Source of the DNA: Chloroflexota bacterium
GTDB lineage: Bacteria > Chloroflexota > Anaerolineae > 4572-78 > J111
Length of the DNA: 64,000 bases
Direction of reading: 5' to 3'
Assembly (NCBI GenBank): GCA_016860845.1
Contig: BOKF01000027.1
Coordinates: 56,941 to 120,940 of the forward strand
Under the pieces are notes generated by a model that saw only the letters and a list, made by a program, of their open reading frames with translations, had not been told where the DNA came from and searched no databases. Both the position numbers and the translations under genes were made by a program. Below are positions 33,224 to 41,470 of this stretch, one piece after another (positions within the stretch are counted from its first letter, which is position 1; every line of letters starts with the position of its first letter).

Positions 33224-33252
33224 TTGAGTCGAAAAGAGAGAAGATGTATAAT
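33224..33252 (+). promoter_or_regulatory. Promoter of the DUF433/DUF5615 module
   Basis: TTGAGT (33224-33229), 17-bp spacer, perfect TATAAT (33247-33252), 31 bp before the antitoxin ATG. Confidence 0.7.
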
Positions 33253-33283
33253 CTTCCTACCATACGGGCTAGGAGTGCATAAA

Positions 33284-33601
33284 ATGGGTTCAATCAATAG
33301 GTCGAAGTTTCCCCAGCCAAAACTTGTTCGAGAAATATACGAAGGCGAAGTCTACGAATATTATGCGCTCGGTCAACACGTTGTCGCTGCACCCGGTGTA
33401 TGCGGAGGGCGCCCCACCTTCAAATACACCCGGTTGGAAGTCAGCGTTATTCTATCATTGATTGCTGCCGGTGAAAGCGTCGAACAGGTCGTTCAGGCTT
33501 ATACTCTTAGCCACCTTACCCCTGAAGCTATAGCGGAAGCCATTCGTTTAGCTGACCAAGCTCTGGTTCAATCAATCCAAACTCTCCAACTTGCCGCATA
33601 G
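33284..33601 (+). CDS. DUF433 antitoxin-like protein
   Basis: 105 aa. The C-terminal two thirds match DUF433 (HVVAAPGVCGGRPTFKYTRL, then SVILSLIAAGESVEQVV and LTPEAIAEAIRLADQAL). DUF433 is a winged-helix-like antitoxin domain usually paired with a PIN-like DUF5615 toxin. AGGAG precedes the ATG. The toxin starts 3 bp after the stop, so the pair is coupled. It is oriented against the catabolic genes on both sides. Confidence 0.82.
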   Translation: MGSINRSKFPQPKLVREIYEGEVYEYYALGQHVVAAPGVCGGRPTFKYTRLEVSVILSLIAAGESVEQVVQAYTLSHLTPEAIAEAIRLADQALVQSIQTLQLAA

Positions 33602-33604
33602 TTC

Positions 33605-34021
33605 ATGATTGTTGTTGATGAAAACCTGCATGACCAGCGGATTATGACAGCCATTTCTGCCTGGTATCCTGGGCAGGTGGTTTCAGTGACAACCCTGCGC
33701 CCGCGGTCAGTCATCAAAGACGAAGCAATTCCGATTTTGCTGCGAGAAGTGGCTCAAGCCACCTTCGTCACCATCAATGTTGACGACTTCTGGCAGAAGA
33801 TCGAGCCTCATCACAACTACAGTATCATCACCATCAATTTGCCCAAGGAACGCGTTCGTGAGGTTCCCGACCTCCTTCGCCGTCTTTTCCGTCTTAGCGA
33901 TTTTAAGACCAAAGCCTCGCGGATGGGAAAGGTGGTTCGTCTAGCACCCAATCGTATCGAGTACTACGAGTCCGATAAGCCGATTCAATCTCTATCCTGG
34001 CCCAGAAGATCCTCCAAATAA
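33605..34021 (+). CDS. DUF5615 PIN-like toxin
   Basis: 138 aa. It begins MIVVDENLHDQRIMTAISAWYPG with the conserved acidic residues (Asp5, Glu6) of PIN-like nucleases. A second acidic site is in FVTINVDDFWQKI. Expected to be an RNase-type toxin neutralised by the DUF433 protein. The C-terminus, about 40 residues beyond the core, is basic. Confidence 0.72.
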   Translation: MIVVDENLHDQRIMTAISAWYPGQVVSVTTLRPRSVIKDEAIPILLREVAQATFVTINVDDFWQKIEPHHNYSIITINLPKERVREVPDLLRRLFRLSDFKTKASRMGKVVRLAPNRIEYYESDKPIQSLSWPRRSSK

Positions 34022-34094
34022 ATTTACCAACCTACTCCTACGATATTGACGTTTGGAATACGCAAGCTATCACCTTGATATACTTTTCATGGCC

Positions 34095-35072
34095 TTATCC
34101 ACCACTCCGCACTTTTCTAATCGCTTCACTAATCGCCGGGACCACCTGGTGCAGGTCGCCGATGACGGCGTAGTGGGCTTTGGCAATGATCGGCGCTTCG
34201 GGGTCGTTGTTGATGGCGATGATGTTTTTGGAGCCTTTACAGCCGACATAGTGCTGGATCGCTCCGCTGATGCCGCAGGCAAAGTAGATTTCCGGGGCGA
34301 CCCGCGAGCCGGTCTGCCCGACCTGGTCGGCATGAGGCCGCCAGCCCTCGTTGGTGACGGCCCGCGAGCAGCCAACCGCGCCATTGAGCAAGGCCGCCAG
34401 CTCTTCCAGGCTTTCAAAACCCTCCGTGCTGCCTACCCCGCGCCCGCCGCTGACCACCACCCGGGCATCGGTCAGCGAAACCTTATCCCTGGCCGACTCC
34501 ACCCGCGAGACCACCCGCACCCGGAAATCCTTGTCGCTAAGGGTGGGTGTGACCGGATTCAAAGCCACCTCCCCGGTCCCAGGAACCTGCTCCGCCGGGA
34601 TGACATGCGGCGCTACGGTTAAAAGTTTGGGCTGGCCTTGCAGCCGAGCCTCTTCCAGCAGACTTCCACCCCAGCGCACCCGCGTCACCCGGTAGCTCTC
34701 GCCCGGTTGGATTTCGGTGCAGTTGGCGACCAGAGGCAGATCGCTTTTAGCGGCCAGGTGAGCCAGCACCTCGTTGCCCCGGTCGGTGCCGGCGGCGAGG
34801 ACCGCCTGGGGTTTTTCTGACTCTACAAGTTGCATGAGGCTCTGCGCCCACGCTTCCGGGGCGTACTCATCCAGGCGCTCGTGCTGCACCAGGTGAACTT
34901 TAGCGACGCCGTAAACTGTCGCTTCTTGGGCCAAATTCCGCCCACTTTCGCCGATAATCACGGCTTCCAGCGGTGTATCCAGATCTCCGGCCAATTTTCG
35001 GGCCAGGGTCAGCATCTCCCAGGCGGCTTTATGCGGCTTGCCGCGGTCGTGTTCGATGAGTCCTAGAATCAT
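34095..35072 (-). CDS. etfA: Electron transfer flavoprotein, alpha subunit
   Basis: 325 aa. The C-terminal FAD domain carries VVSGGRGVGSTEGFESLEELA, GQTGSRVAPEIYFACGISGAIQH and KGSKNIIAINNDPEAPI. It accepts electrons from flavin dehydrogenases together with the beta subunit. GCAAGGAG precedes the start. Its place between DgcA-like and dimethylglycine-oxidase-like genes indicates use in methylamine demethylation. No ETF:quinone oxidoreductase gene is in the window. Confidence 0.93.
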   Translation of the reverse strand: MILGLIEHDRGKPHKAAWEMLTLARKLAGDLDTPLEAVIIGESGRNLAQEATVYGVAKVHLVQHERLDEYAPEAWAQSLMQLVESEKPQAVLAAGTDRGNEVLAHLAAKSDLPLVANCTEIQPGESYRVTRVRWGGSLLEEARLQGQPKLLTVAPHVIPAEQVPGTGEVALNPVTPTLSDKDFRVRVVSRVESARDKVSLTDARVVVSGGRGVGSTEGFESLEELAALLNGAVGCSRAVTNEGWRPHADQVGQTGSRVAPEIYFACGISGAIQHYVGCKGSKNIIAINNDPEAPIIAKAHYAVIGDLHQVVPAISEAIRKVRSGG

Positions 35073-35094
35073 AACTTTTACTCCTTGCTCAGAT

Positions 35095-35210
35095 GATAAG
35101 TCAAAACCAAAGAATTTCGCCGGGATTTGGGGATTGGGGGATAAATAAAAAGTAAAAACTCTCCTAATCCCCTAATCCCGGCCCAAAACCAGCCTCTTTT
35201 AGGGCTATCT
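35095..35210. repeat. Inverted repeat (GGGATTTGGGGATT / CTAATCCCCTAATCCC)
   Basis: GGATTTGGGGATTGGGGGAT faces CTCCTAATCCCCTAATCCC across an AAAAAGT-rich loop, with 7-bp spacing of the GGGATT units. It lies between etfB and etfA. Confidence 0.6.
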
Positions 35211-35221
35211 GAGCAGTTACT

Positions 35222-35977
35222 TTAGATAACTCCCGCCTTCTTCAAGACTTCCGCCACCTTGGGTGCGGCTTCCGGCCCGCGGCCCAAAATTTCTGCGCCT
35301 TTGTGCTGTTCAACCGGCGTTTTGAGCCGCACTTTTTCCAGGCCCTCAGGCCGGGGCTGGGGCTTTGTCTGTTCGATTTGCGCCTTTTTGGCCCGCAGCC
35401 GGCCCGGCAGCGAGGGATAACGCGGCAGATTAATTCCTTCTCTGACCGTAAACGCGGCGGGCAGCGCCGTCTCGTACACCTCCCAGCCCCCGGAGACCTC
35501 CCGCTTAGCTGTGGCCACACCGTTTTTTATGTCCAGCGCCTTGATGCCGGTCACGCAGGGCAGGTCAAAAGCGTGGGCCACGCGAATGCCGACCTGATAG
35601 CCGCCGGAGTCCGCCGACTCGTTGCCAAAGAGCAGCAGGTCAAACGGCTGCGGCTGGGCGCGGATCGCCTCGGCAATAGCCTGAGCCGTGGCCTGCGGTC
35701 CCCAATCGCGGCCGTCGGTTTCGAGCAAAATGGCCCGGTCAATCCCCTGGGCAATGGCGAAGCGCAACTGCTCGGTAGCCGGCTCCGGGCCGAGGGTCAG
35801 CACCGTGGCCGTGCCGCCGTGCGCCTCTTTCAGCCGGATGGCCTCCTCGACCGCGCACTCTTCATGTGGGCTAATGGTAAAACCCAGGTGGCGGGTGTCA
35901 ATCTCCTGCTCATCATCGGTCAGCACAATTTTGGCCCCGGTCGCCGGGACACGTTTGACACAGACGAGTATATTCAT
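35222..35977 (-). CDS. etfB: Electron transfer flavoprotein, beta subunit
   Basis: 251 aa. Starts MNILVCVKRVPATGAKI. The segment SPHEECAVEEAIRLKEAHGG and the signature VTGIKALDIKNGVATAKREVSGGWEVYE are typical of ETF beta (FixA). The AMP-binding segment near ATVLTLGPEPATEQLR is present. Upstream partner of etfA in the same direction. Confidence 0.93.
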   Translation of the reverse strand: MNILVCVKRVPATGAKIVLTDDEQEIDTRHLGFTISPHEECAVEEAIRLKEAHGGTATVLTLGPEPATEQLRFAIAQGIDRAILLETDGRDWGPQATAQAIAEAIRAQPQPFDLLLFGNESADSGGYQVGIRVAHAFDLPCVTGIKALDIKNGVATAKREVSGGWEVYETALPAAFTVREGINLPRYPSLPGRLRAKKAQIEQTKPQPRPEGLEKVRLKTPVEQHKGAEILGRGPEAAPKVAEVLKKAGVI

Positions 35978-35997
35978 TATTGTTCCCTGTCCTTAAT

Positions 35998-36080
35998 GGC
36001 AGGAGTAGGAAGTAAGGAGTAGGGAGTACGGGAAAAATCCCCATACTCCTTACTACCTACTCCTTACTCCCTGGCTACCT
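35998..36080. repeat. Heptad-repeat hairpin (GGAGTAG/AAGTAAG units)
   Basis: GGAGTAG, GAAGTAA, GGAGTAG, GGAGTAC on the left; CTCCTTA, CTACCTA, CTCCTTA, CTCCCTG on the right, around GGGAAAAATCCCC. Confidence 0.8.
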
Positions 36081-38597
36081 CTTCATCCGCTCATTGTTCG
36101 GGTCGAACAGCGGGGTGTTGCCGGCCACGGCCACGGTGACCGGATAGCGCCCGCCCAGGTATTCCACCTGCAATTTTGTGCCCGCCTGGGCATATTCCGG
36201 CGGCAGATAGCCGAGCAAAATATGCTTGCCAACTGACGGCCCGGAGCCGGCGCTGGTCACATAGGAGCGCCGGCCTTTGCGGTCGGTGATGACCTGGCCA
36301 GCCGGGGTTAAGATCGGCTCGCGGCCGAGCATGTAACGCGGCTGGCCGGTGGCGGCGGTCGGATCGTCCAGGGTCAGGGTGCAGAGGATAGCCGCCGGTT
36401 GTTCCTCGCGGGCTTTTAGATAAGCCTCTTTGCCAATGAAATCGGCGCTTTTGACCTTGGCGCGGGCCAAACCAGCCTCGACCGGGTTATACTCCGACTC
36501 TAGCTCGTTGCCAAAGGCGCGATAACCCTTTTCAAGGCGGGCCGTCGTGCCGTACACACCGATGCCCACCGGGACCACGCCGTGAGGCCGTCCGGCCTCC
36601 CACAGAATATCCCACAGCCGCCCGCCCTGCTCCATTGCGGTGTAAATTTCCCAGCCCAACTCACCGACGTAGGAGATGCGGAAGGCCAGCACGCGGATAT
36701 TTTCAATGACCAGTTCTTTAACCGTGCCAAAGGGGAAGCCTCCGTGCGACATATCATCCGCCGTTACCGATTGCAGCACCTGGCGAGCCTTTGGCCCCCA
36801 CAGCCCCAACGTACACATGGCCGAGGTTAAATCCTGAAGGTGAGTCTTGCCGTCGGCGGGCAGATGGTCCTTGAACCACTTTTTGTCCACGTTGCCGTAG
36901 GCCCCGCCGGTGGCCACACGAAAATGCTCGTCACCCAGGCGCATAATGGTCAGGTCGGCCTTAAAGCCGCCATGTGGATTCAGCAGCGGGGTGTAAACCG
37001 CCTGGCCGACCGGCACATCCATTTGGTTCACTGCCACCCCCTGCACGCAGTCCAGTGCGCCGGGGCCGGTGATGTCGAAAACGCAAAAGGCCGACAGGTC
37101 CACCATGCCGCCCCGGTCGCGCAGGGCCAGGTGTTCGGCGTTGATGATCGGGGACCACCAGCGCGAGTCCCACTCGGCGGGACGGGGCATGACCCGCTCG
37201 CCGTATTCGTCCAGCAGGGGTTTGTTTGACTCGTACCAGTAGGGCCGCTCCCAGCCGGCGGTTTCAAAAAAGACCGCGCCCAACCCTTTTTCGCGGGCGT
37301 AGAAGGGGCTGAGGCGCACCCGGCGCGAGGACTCGTACTGCTCGGCGGGGTGGGTGATGCTGTACATTTTGTTAAAAGACTCGCCGGTGCGGGCGCGAAC
37401 GTGGAACTGGGTGCGGGAATGGTCGTAAAAGCGGGCAATATCCGAGGCGGTGGCGTCACAGATTTCCGGCGCACCGTAGGTCATCCACTCGGCCACCACC
37501 CGGCCAAAGCCGGGGCCTTCCTTGATCCAGATGGCCGCCACCGACCACAGGTTCTTGACCTCCGGCGTCTCGCCGATAATCGGCATGCCGTCGGGGGTCA
37601 GCGACATCAGGCCGTTGATGGCGTGGCGTATACCGACATCTTCGCGGTCGAGGATGTCGGGCATCAGTTCCAGGGCAATGGCCATGCTGTCGTCAAAATC
37701 GTCGGCGGTAAAAGGCAGTTCGGTTGGGCTGAGGGCGGCCTGTTCGATGGAAGGAATTTCATCCGGTTCGTGCCACATGGGCCGGTGCGCGTAAGAGCCG
37801 ATTTCCAGGTCGCTGCCATTCTGGCGCTCGTACATGTTGCTGTCCACGTCGCGGATGACCGGGTACTCGATTTCACCTTTGGTCTTTTCAAAGAGGGGAA
37901 TGGGACCGACGGTGATAAACTGGTGGACCATCGGGGTGAGGGGGATATGAACGCCGGCCATGCGAGCCAGGCGCGGGCTCCAGACACCGCAGGCAATCAG
38001 CACATATTCCGCGCCGATATAGCCCTGCTTGGTTTCGACGCCCACCACGCGCCCTTTTTGCACGTCAAGGCCGGTCACTTCGATGTTGGAAAAGACTTTG
38101 AGCGCACCCAGTTCCATGGCTCGTTCGCGCATGAGAGTGCCGGCCCGCAGCGAGTCAACCACGCCCGCAGAGGGGCTGTAAAAACCGCCCAGCACCAGGT
38201 CGGTGTTGACGTAGGGGACCATTTCTTTGATCTGCTGGGGGGTGATGATTTCACCCGGCTCGCCCCAAGCTTTGGCCGAGGTGACCCGCCGGGTGAGTTC
38301 CTGCATCCGTTCCGGGGTGCGGGCCAGCTCGATGCCGCCGCTCTGGGTAAAAGTGCCCAGCTTCTGGTAGGTGGCAACGCTGTCCTGGGTCAGCCGGGTC
38401 ATTTCTTTGGAATGGTCCACCGGGAAGATAAAGTTGGAGGCGTGTCCGGTGGAACCGCCGGGGTTAGGCAGCGGCCCTTTGTCAAGCAGGACCATATCTT
38501 TCCAGCCCAACTCAGCCAGGTGATAGACCAGGCTGTTACCAACAATGCCCGCGCCAATGATAACGACGCGCGCTTTTGGGGGTAACATGCTCATCAT
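36075..38597 (-). CDS. Dimethylglycine-oxidase/dehydrogenase-like FAD-GcvT fusion
   Basis: 840 aa. The N-terminal FAD domain (VVIIGAGIVGNSLVYHLAELG) has His52 in PGGSTGHASNF, the place of the histidyl-flavin link in dimethylglycine oxidase. The substrate domain follows (SLTPDGMPIIGETPEVKNLW). The C-terminal 400 residues are a folate-binding GcvT domain (WWSPIINAEHLALRDRGGMVDLSAFCVFDITGP, ISYVGELGWEIYTAMEQGGRLWD). Such enzymes demethylate dimethylglycine or sarcosine and pass the carbon to tetrahydrofolate. ETF genes next door suggest a dehydrogenase rather than an oxidase. The ribosome site AGGAGG favours the second of two adjacent ATGs. Confidence 0.9.
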   Translation of the reverse strand: MMSMLPPKARVVIIGAGIVGNSLVYHLAELGWKDMVLLDKGPLPNPGGSTGHASNFIFPVDHSKEMTRLTQDSVATYQKLGTFTQSGGIELARTPERMQELTRRVTSAKAWGEPGEIITPQQIKEMVPYVNTDLVLGGFYSPSAGVVDSLRAGTLMRERAMELGALKVFSNIEVTGLDVQKGRVVGVETKQGYIGAEYVLIACGVWSPRLARMAGVHIPLTPMVHQFITVGPIPLFEKTKGEIEYPVIRDVDSNMYERQNGSDLEIGSYAHRPMWHEPDEIPSIEQAALSPTELPFTADDFDDSMAIALELMPDILDREDVGIRHAINGLMSLTPDGMPIIGETPEVKNLWSVAAIWIKEGPGFGRVVAEWMTYGAPEICDATASDIARFYDHSRTQFHVRARTGESFNKMYSITHPAEQYESSRRVRLSPFYAREKGLGAVFFETAGWERPYWYESNKPLLDEYGERVMPRPAEWDSRWWSPIINAEHLALRDRGGMVDLSAFCVFDITGPGALDCVQGVAVNQMDVPVGQAVYTPLLNPHGGFKADLTIMRLGDEHFRVATGGAYGNVDKKWFKDHLPADGKTHLQDLTSAMCTLGLWGPKARQVLQSVTADDMSHGGFPFGTVKELVIENIRVLAFRISYVGELGWEIYTAMEQGGRLWDILWEAGRPHGVVPVGIGVYGTTARLEKGYRAFGNELESEYNPVEAGLARAKVKSADFIGKEAYLKAREEQPAAILCTLTLDDPTAATGQPRYMLGREPILTPAGQVITDRKGRRSYVTSAGSGPSVGKHILLGYLPPEYAQAGTKLQVEYLGGRYPVTVAVAGNTPLFDPNNERMKR

Positions 38598-38617
38598 ATC
38601 CCTCCTTTTGGATATGC

Positions 38618-38742
38618 TTCGAGCTAAAGCTCAAAGCTGAAAGCTAAAGCAGGCTTTAGCCAACTTCTCTCTACTTCTTTCGAGTCGGCTTTCAGCCGAC
38701 TTGAGCTTTTAGCCCTGAAGTTTACTTCGGGGCTTCTACCCA
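38618..38742. repeat. Heptad-repeat hairpin (AGCTAAA/AGCTCAA units)
   Basis: GAGCTAA, AGCTCAA, AGCTGAA, AGCTAAA on the left; CTTTAGC, then CGGCTTTCAGCCGACTTGAGC on the right. Noncoding gap between two amine-oxidase genes. Confidence 0.75.
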
Positions 38743-40040
38743 TTCACCGAAAAACTGCTTTCGGGATTTATCTGCCGATTACGGGAATAAAAACCCACAT
38801 TTAGCTCCAGCCCGGTGTAAACAGCCTTATATTTGACCGGGTCTCGATCATGGTCCTGGCCGTTCTCGACGCGGTGAATCAGCTCTGACATCATGTAGCC
38901 GACCGGCGGGGCGTTTTTGAACTCGTGGCCGCTGGTGCCGATGGCCATGTAAAAGCCGTCCAGGTCCGACTTATCGTAAATGGGCAGCCAGTCGGTTGAG
39001 ACATCGTACAGGTCAACAATGCCACGGGGCTGGTTGGGGATGGGCAGGTTGGGGATGCGCCGGGCCAGGCGGTAAACCTGGGCCTTCCACTGCGCGTCGG
39101 TGATGTTTTGATTGTATTCGTCCGGGTTGTCCACCCACTCTTTAGCGTCACAGTCCGGGTCTTCGCTGCCGACCAGGATGGTGTTACCGGCTTCGGGCCG
39201 GAAGTAGATGGCGTTGTCGCCGTCAGAGGTGTGTTTGCCGTTCTTTTCAAAGTTAAAGCCTTCGGGCGAGGGGACGTGATGGACTTCGTGGCGCAGGGGG
39301 CGGGTTTTGATGTTCATGCTCTCCTCGACCCCGGCCAGGCGGTTGATGATATAAGAGTGCGGCCCGGCCACATTGACCACGATCGGTGCGTCAATCGTGC
39401 TTCCGTCGTTCAGCGTGACCCCCTGGACCCGATTCCCTTCTTTCCGTATCTCCACAACCGTTTTGTTAAAGAGGAACTCTCCCCCTTTGCTCTCAGTAGC
39501 GCGCATGATATTGTGGGTGGAGAGTTGCGGGTCGTTGACATAGCCGGAGCCGGGGGTGAAGATAGCGCCTTCCAGGTAACTCTCCGGCTCTTTCCAGAAG
39601 GCGTCGCCCGCTTCGGGGCGGCTGGGTGGCCAAAATTCGCCCAAAAAGTAGATGGGCATGCGCTCCTTGACGGTTTCGACATCCCACTCCTCGTGCTCTA
39701 CGCCCATTTGCTGGTATAGTTCCAGCACCTTGCGCCAGTTATGACCTTTGCTTTTGAGCAGCAGGGTGCCGCAATTCATGAATCTGGCCATGCCCCGCTC
39801 ATCTTTGACGCCCAGCCAGCTTTCATAATTGCCCCAGTATTTGAAGCCTTCGTAGGCCAGGGCGACTCCATCCCAGGTGGAGTAGTGCGCCCGGACGATG
39901 GCGCAGGAATTGATGGTTGAACCGGCCCCGGCATCATTGTTTTTGTCAATATTGAGGGTTTTGTAACCCCGCTTGGCCAGCTCAAAGGCCGTTGAACAGC
40001 CAATCACACCGGTGCCAATAACAATCACATCTTTGTGCAT
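38736..40040 (-). CDS. FAD-dependent amine oxidoreductase (SoxB/DAO superfamily)
   Basis: 434 aa. The FAD motif is VIVIGTGVIGCSTAFELAKRG. DAGAGSTINSCAIVRAHYS follows where related enzymes have their flavin-contact loop. The C-terminal half ends with GIVDLYDVSTDWLPIYDKSDLDGFYMAIGTSGHEFKNAP, as in sarcosine-oxidase-beta-like and glycine-oxidase-like proteins. Probable demethylation of a secondary or tertiary N-methyl amine. The specific substrate cannot be assigned from sequence. Confidence 0.8.
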   Translation of the reverse strand: MHKDVIVIGTGVIGCSTAFELAKRGYKTLNIDKNNDAGAGSTINSCAIVRAHYSTWDGVALAYEGFKYWGNYESWLGVKDERGMARFMNCGTLLLKSKGHNWRKVLELYQQMGVEHEEWDVETVKERMPIYFLGEFWPPSRPEAGDAFWKEPESYLEGAIFTPGSGYVNDPQLSTHNIMRATESKGGEFLFNKTVVEIRKEGNRVQGVTLNDGSTIDAPIVVNVAGPHSYIINRLAGVEESMNIKTRPLRHEVHHVPSPEGFNFEKNGKHTSDGDNAIYFRPEAGNTILVGSEDPDCDAKEWVDNPDEYNQNITDAQWKAQVYRLARRIPNLPIPNQPRGIVDLYDVSTDWLPIYDKSDLDGFYMAIGTSGHEFKNAPPVGYMMSELIHRVENGQDHDRDPVKYKAVYTGLELNVGFYSRNRQINPESSFSVNG

Positions 40041-40074
40041 GGTGTCCTCCTGTTATTTTTAATAAGCCATTTTG

Positions 40075-40150
40075 GGCCAGAAGTGGGGGACGAGGAGACT
40101 TTTGACCCTTGTTTTATCCCCTAATCCCCTAATCCCGGCGAATTCTTTTG
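40075..40150. repeat. CCTAATCCCCTAATCCC-type repeat
   Basis: ATCCCCTAATCCCCTAATCCCGGCGAATTCTTTTGG closely resembles the right arm of the element at 35095-35210, including the flanking words. It lies between the alcohol dehydrogenase and the FAD enzyme. Confidence 0.6.
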
Positions 40151-40193
40151 GTTTGGTTCAACTTCTGGGTGGTGACTAATTTGTTTCAGCGGC

Positions 40194-41369
40194 TCACTTC
40201 TTCCCCAATTCAAATGTCCGTTTATAAATCTGGATGTAGCTCTGGAGACTTAAATCGCGAGGGTTGCCGATAGTCTGCGGGTCTTTGTAGGCAATTTCGG
40301 CGAGCATGGGAATTTCTTCCTCGCTAAAACCCAACCCCTGCAAGGTCGGGATTTCGACATCCTCGGTCAGCTTCATGACCGCTTCCACCGCTTTTTCCGC
40401 CGCCTGCCACAGGCTCAAGCCGCGAATATCCTCACCCATGGCGACGGCAATCCGGGCGAATTTCTCCGGCTCGCCTTTGAAATTGTACTCCATCACCGGG
40501 CCGAGCAGCCGGGCCGTCAGCGCGCCGTGCGGTACGTTATGCACTCCGCCAGCCGACTGGCTCATGGCGTGGGCCGCCCCAGCGCTCTCGGTGCCGTAAG
40601 ATAACGCCCCCAGCATGGCGGCCATGCTCATTTTGTAGCGGGCTTCGGTGTTGTGTCCCTGGGCAAAGGCGACCCGCAAATAACGAGCGACATATTCCAT
40701 CGCCAGCAGGGCCGTCGAATCGGGCAGAGGCTGGGCGTAGGCGCAGGTGTAGCACTCGATGGCGTGGGCCAGAGCGTCCATGCCCGTGCCGGCGGTGACA
40801 GCCGGGGGCAGGTCAAAGGTCAGTTCGGGGTCAATCAGCGCTTCCCAGGCCCCAATCAGCGGCGTGCCGCCCACATTAAATTTGATCTTGCGCTGCGGGT
40901 CGGTGATAACCGCCCACAACGTGACTTCGCTGCCGGTCCCGGCGGTAGTCGGCACGCAGAGGGTCGGCGGGATGCGGCACTGGATGGGCTGAGGGCTGGC
41001 CCATTCGTAGTCCAAAATAGAGCCGCCATTGGCTGCAACCACGCCGATGGACTTGGCCGTGTCCATGGCGCTGCCGCCGCCCAGGCCAATCAAGCCGTCA
41101 CAATTTTCCCGGCGATACAGGTTGGCTCCCTCGTCTACCAGGGCGATGGGCGGGTTGGGGGCAACGCCGTCAAAAACGGCAAAGCTGAGATTGGCGGCTT
41201 TCAGAGGGGCGATGGCCCGCTCGAGCAGCCCGGCCCTGACCACGCCGGGGTCGGTGACAAGCAAGGGGCGGGTCATCCCCAGCGCTCTGGCTTCGTCGGC
41301 CAGGGCATTAATCGCTCCCAGGCCGTGTTTCATCACGGTTGGAATTTCAAAACTGCGGATATTGGTCAT
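40194..41369 (-). CDS. Iron-containing alcohol dehydrogenase
   Basis: 391 aa group III alcohol dehydrogenase. Nucleotide site GLGGGSAMDTAKSIGV; metal ligands expected in GMDALAHAIECYTC and in AHAMSQSAGGVHNVPHG. Possible roles here are formaldehyde or choline-aldehyde-level chemistry, but the position between amine demethylases is the only hint. Same strand and direction as mttB. Confidence 0.9.
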   Translation of the reverse strand: MTNIRSFEIPTVMKHGLGAINALADEARALGMTRPLLVTDPGVVRAGLLERAIAPLKAANLSFAVFDGVAPNPPIALVDEGANLYRRENCDGLIGLGGGSAMDTAKSIGVVAANGGSILDYEWASPQPIQCRIPPTLCVPTTAGTGSEVTLWAVITDPQRKIKFNVGGTPLIGAWEALIDPELTFDLPPAVTAGTGMDALAHAIECYTCAYAQPLPDSTALLAMEYVARYLRVAFAQGHNTEARYKMSMAAMLGALSYGTESAGAAHAMSQSAGGVHNVPHGALTARLLGPVMEYNFKGEPEKFARIAVAMGEDIRGLSLWQAAEKAVEAVMKLTEDVEIPTLQGLGFSEEEIPMLAEIAYKDPQTIGNPRDLSLQSYIQIYKRTFELGKK

Positions 41370-41397
41370 GGGTGCTCCTCAAGATTTAGACAAAGAT

Positions 41398-41470
41398 GGG
41401 TAGTAGTCAGTAGCCAGTAGTCAGAAATTGTTTTATTCTGGCTACTGGCTACTGACATCTGGTTACTGCT
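41398..41470. repeat. Heptad-repeat hairpin (AGTAGTC/AGTAGCC units)
   Basis: AGTAGTC, AGTAGCC, AGTAGTC then a spacer and CTGGCTA, CTGGCTA, CTGACAT. Nearly the same units as at 20648 and 54285. Confidence 0.8.

Noticed and set aside
37350..38585. 411-codon open frame opposite the dimethylglycine-oxidase-like gene
   Set aside because: It is antisense to a well-supported enzyme gene, has no recognisable domain, and reflects the high GC third positions of the real gene.
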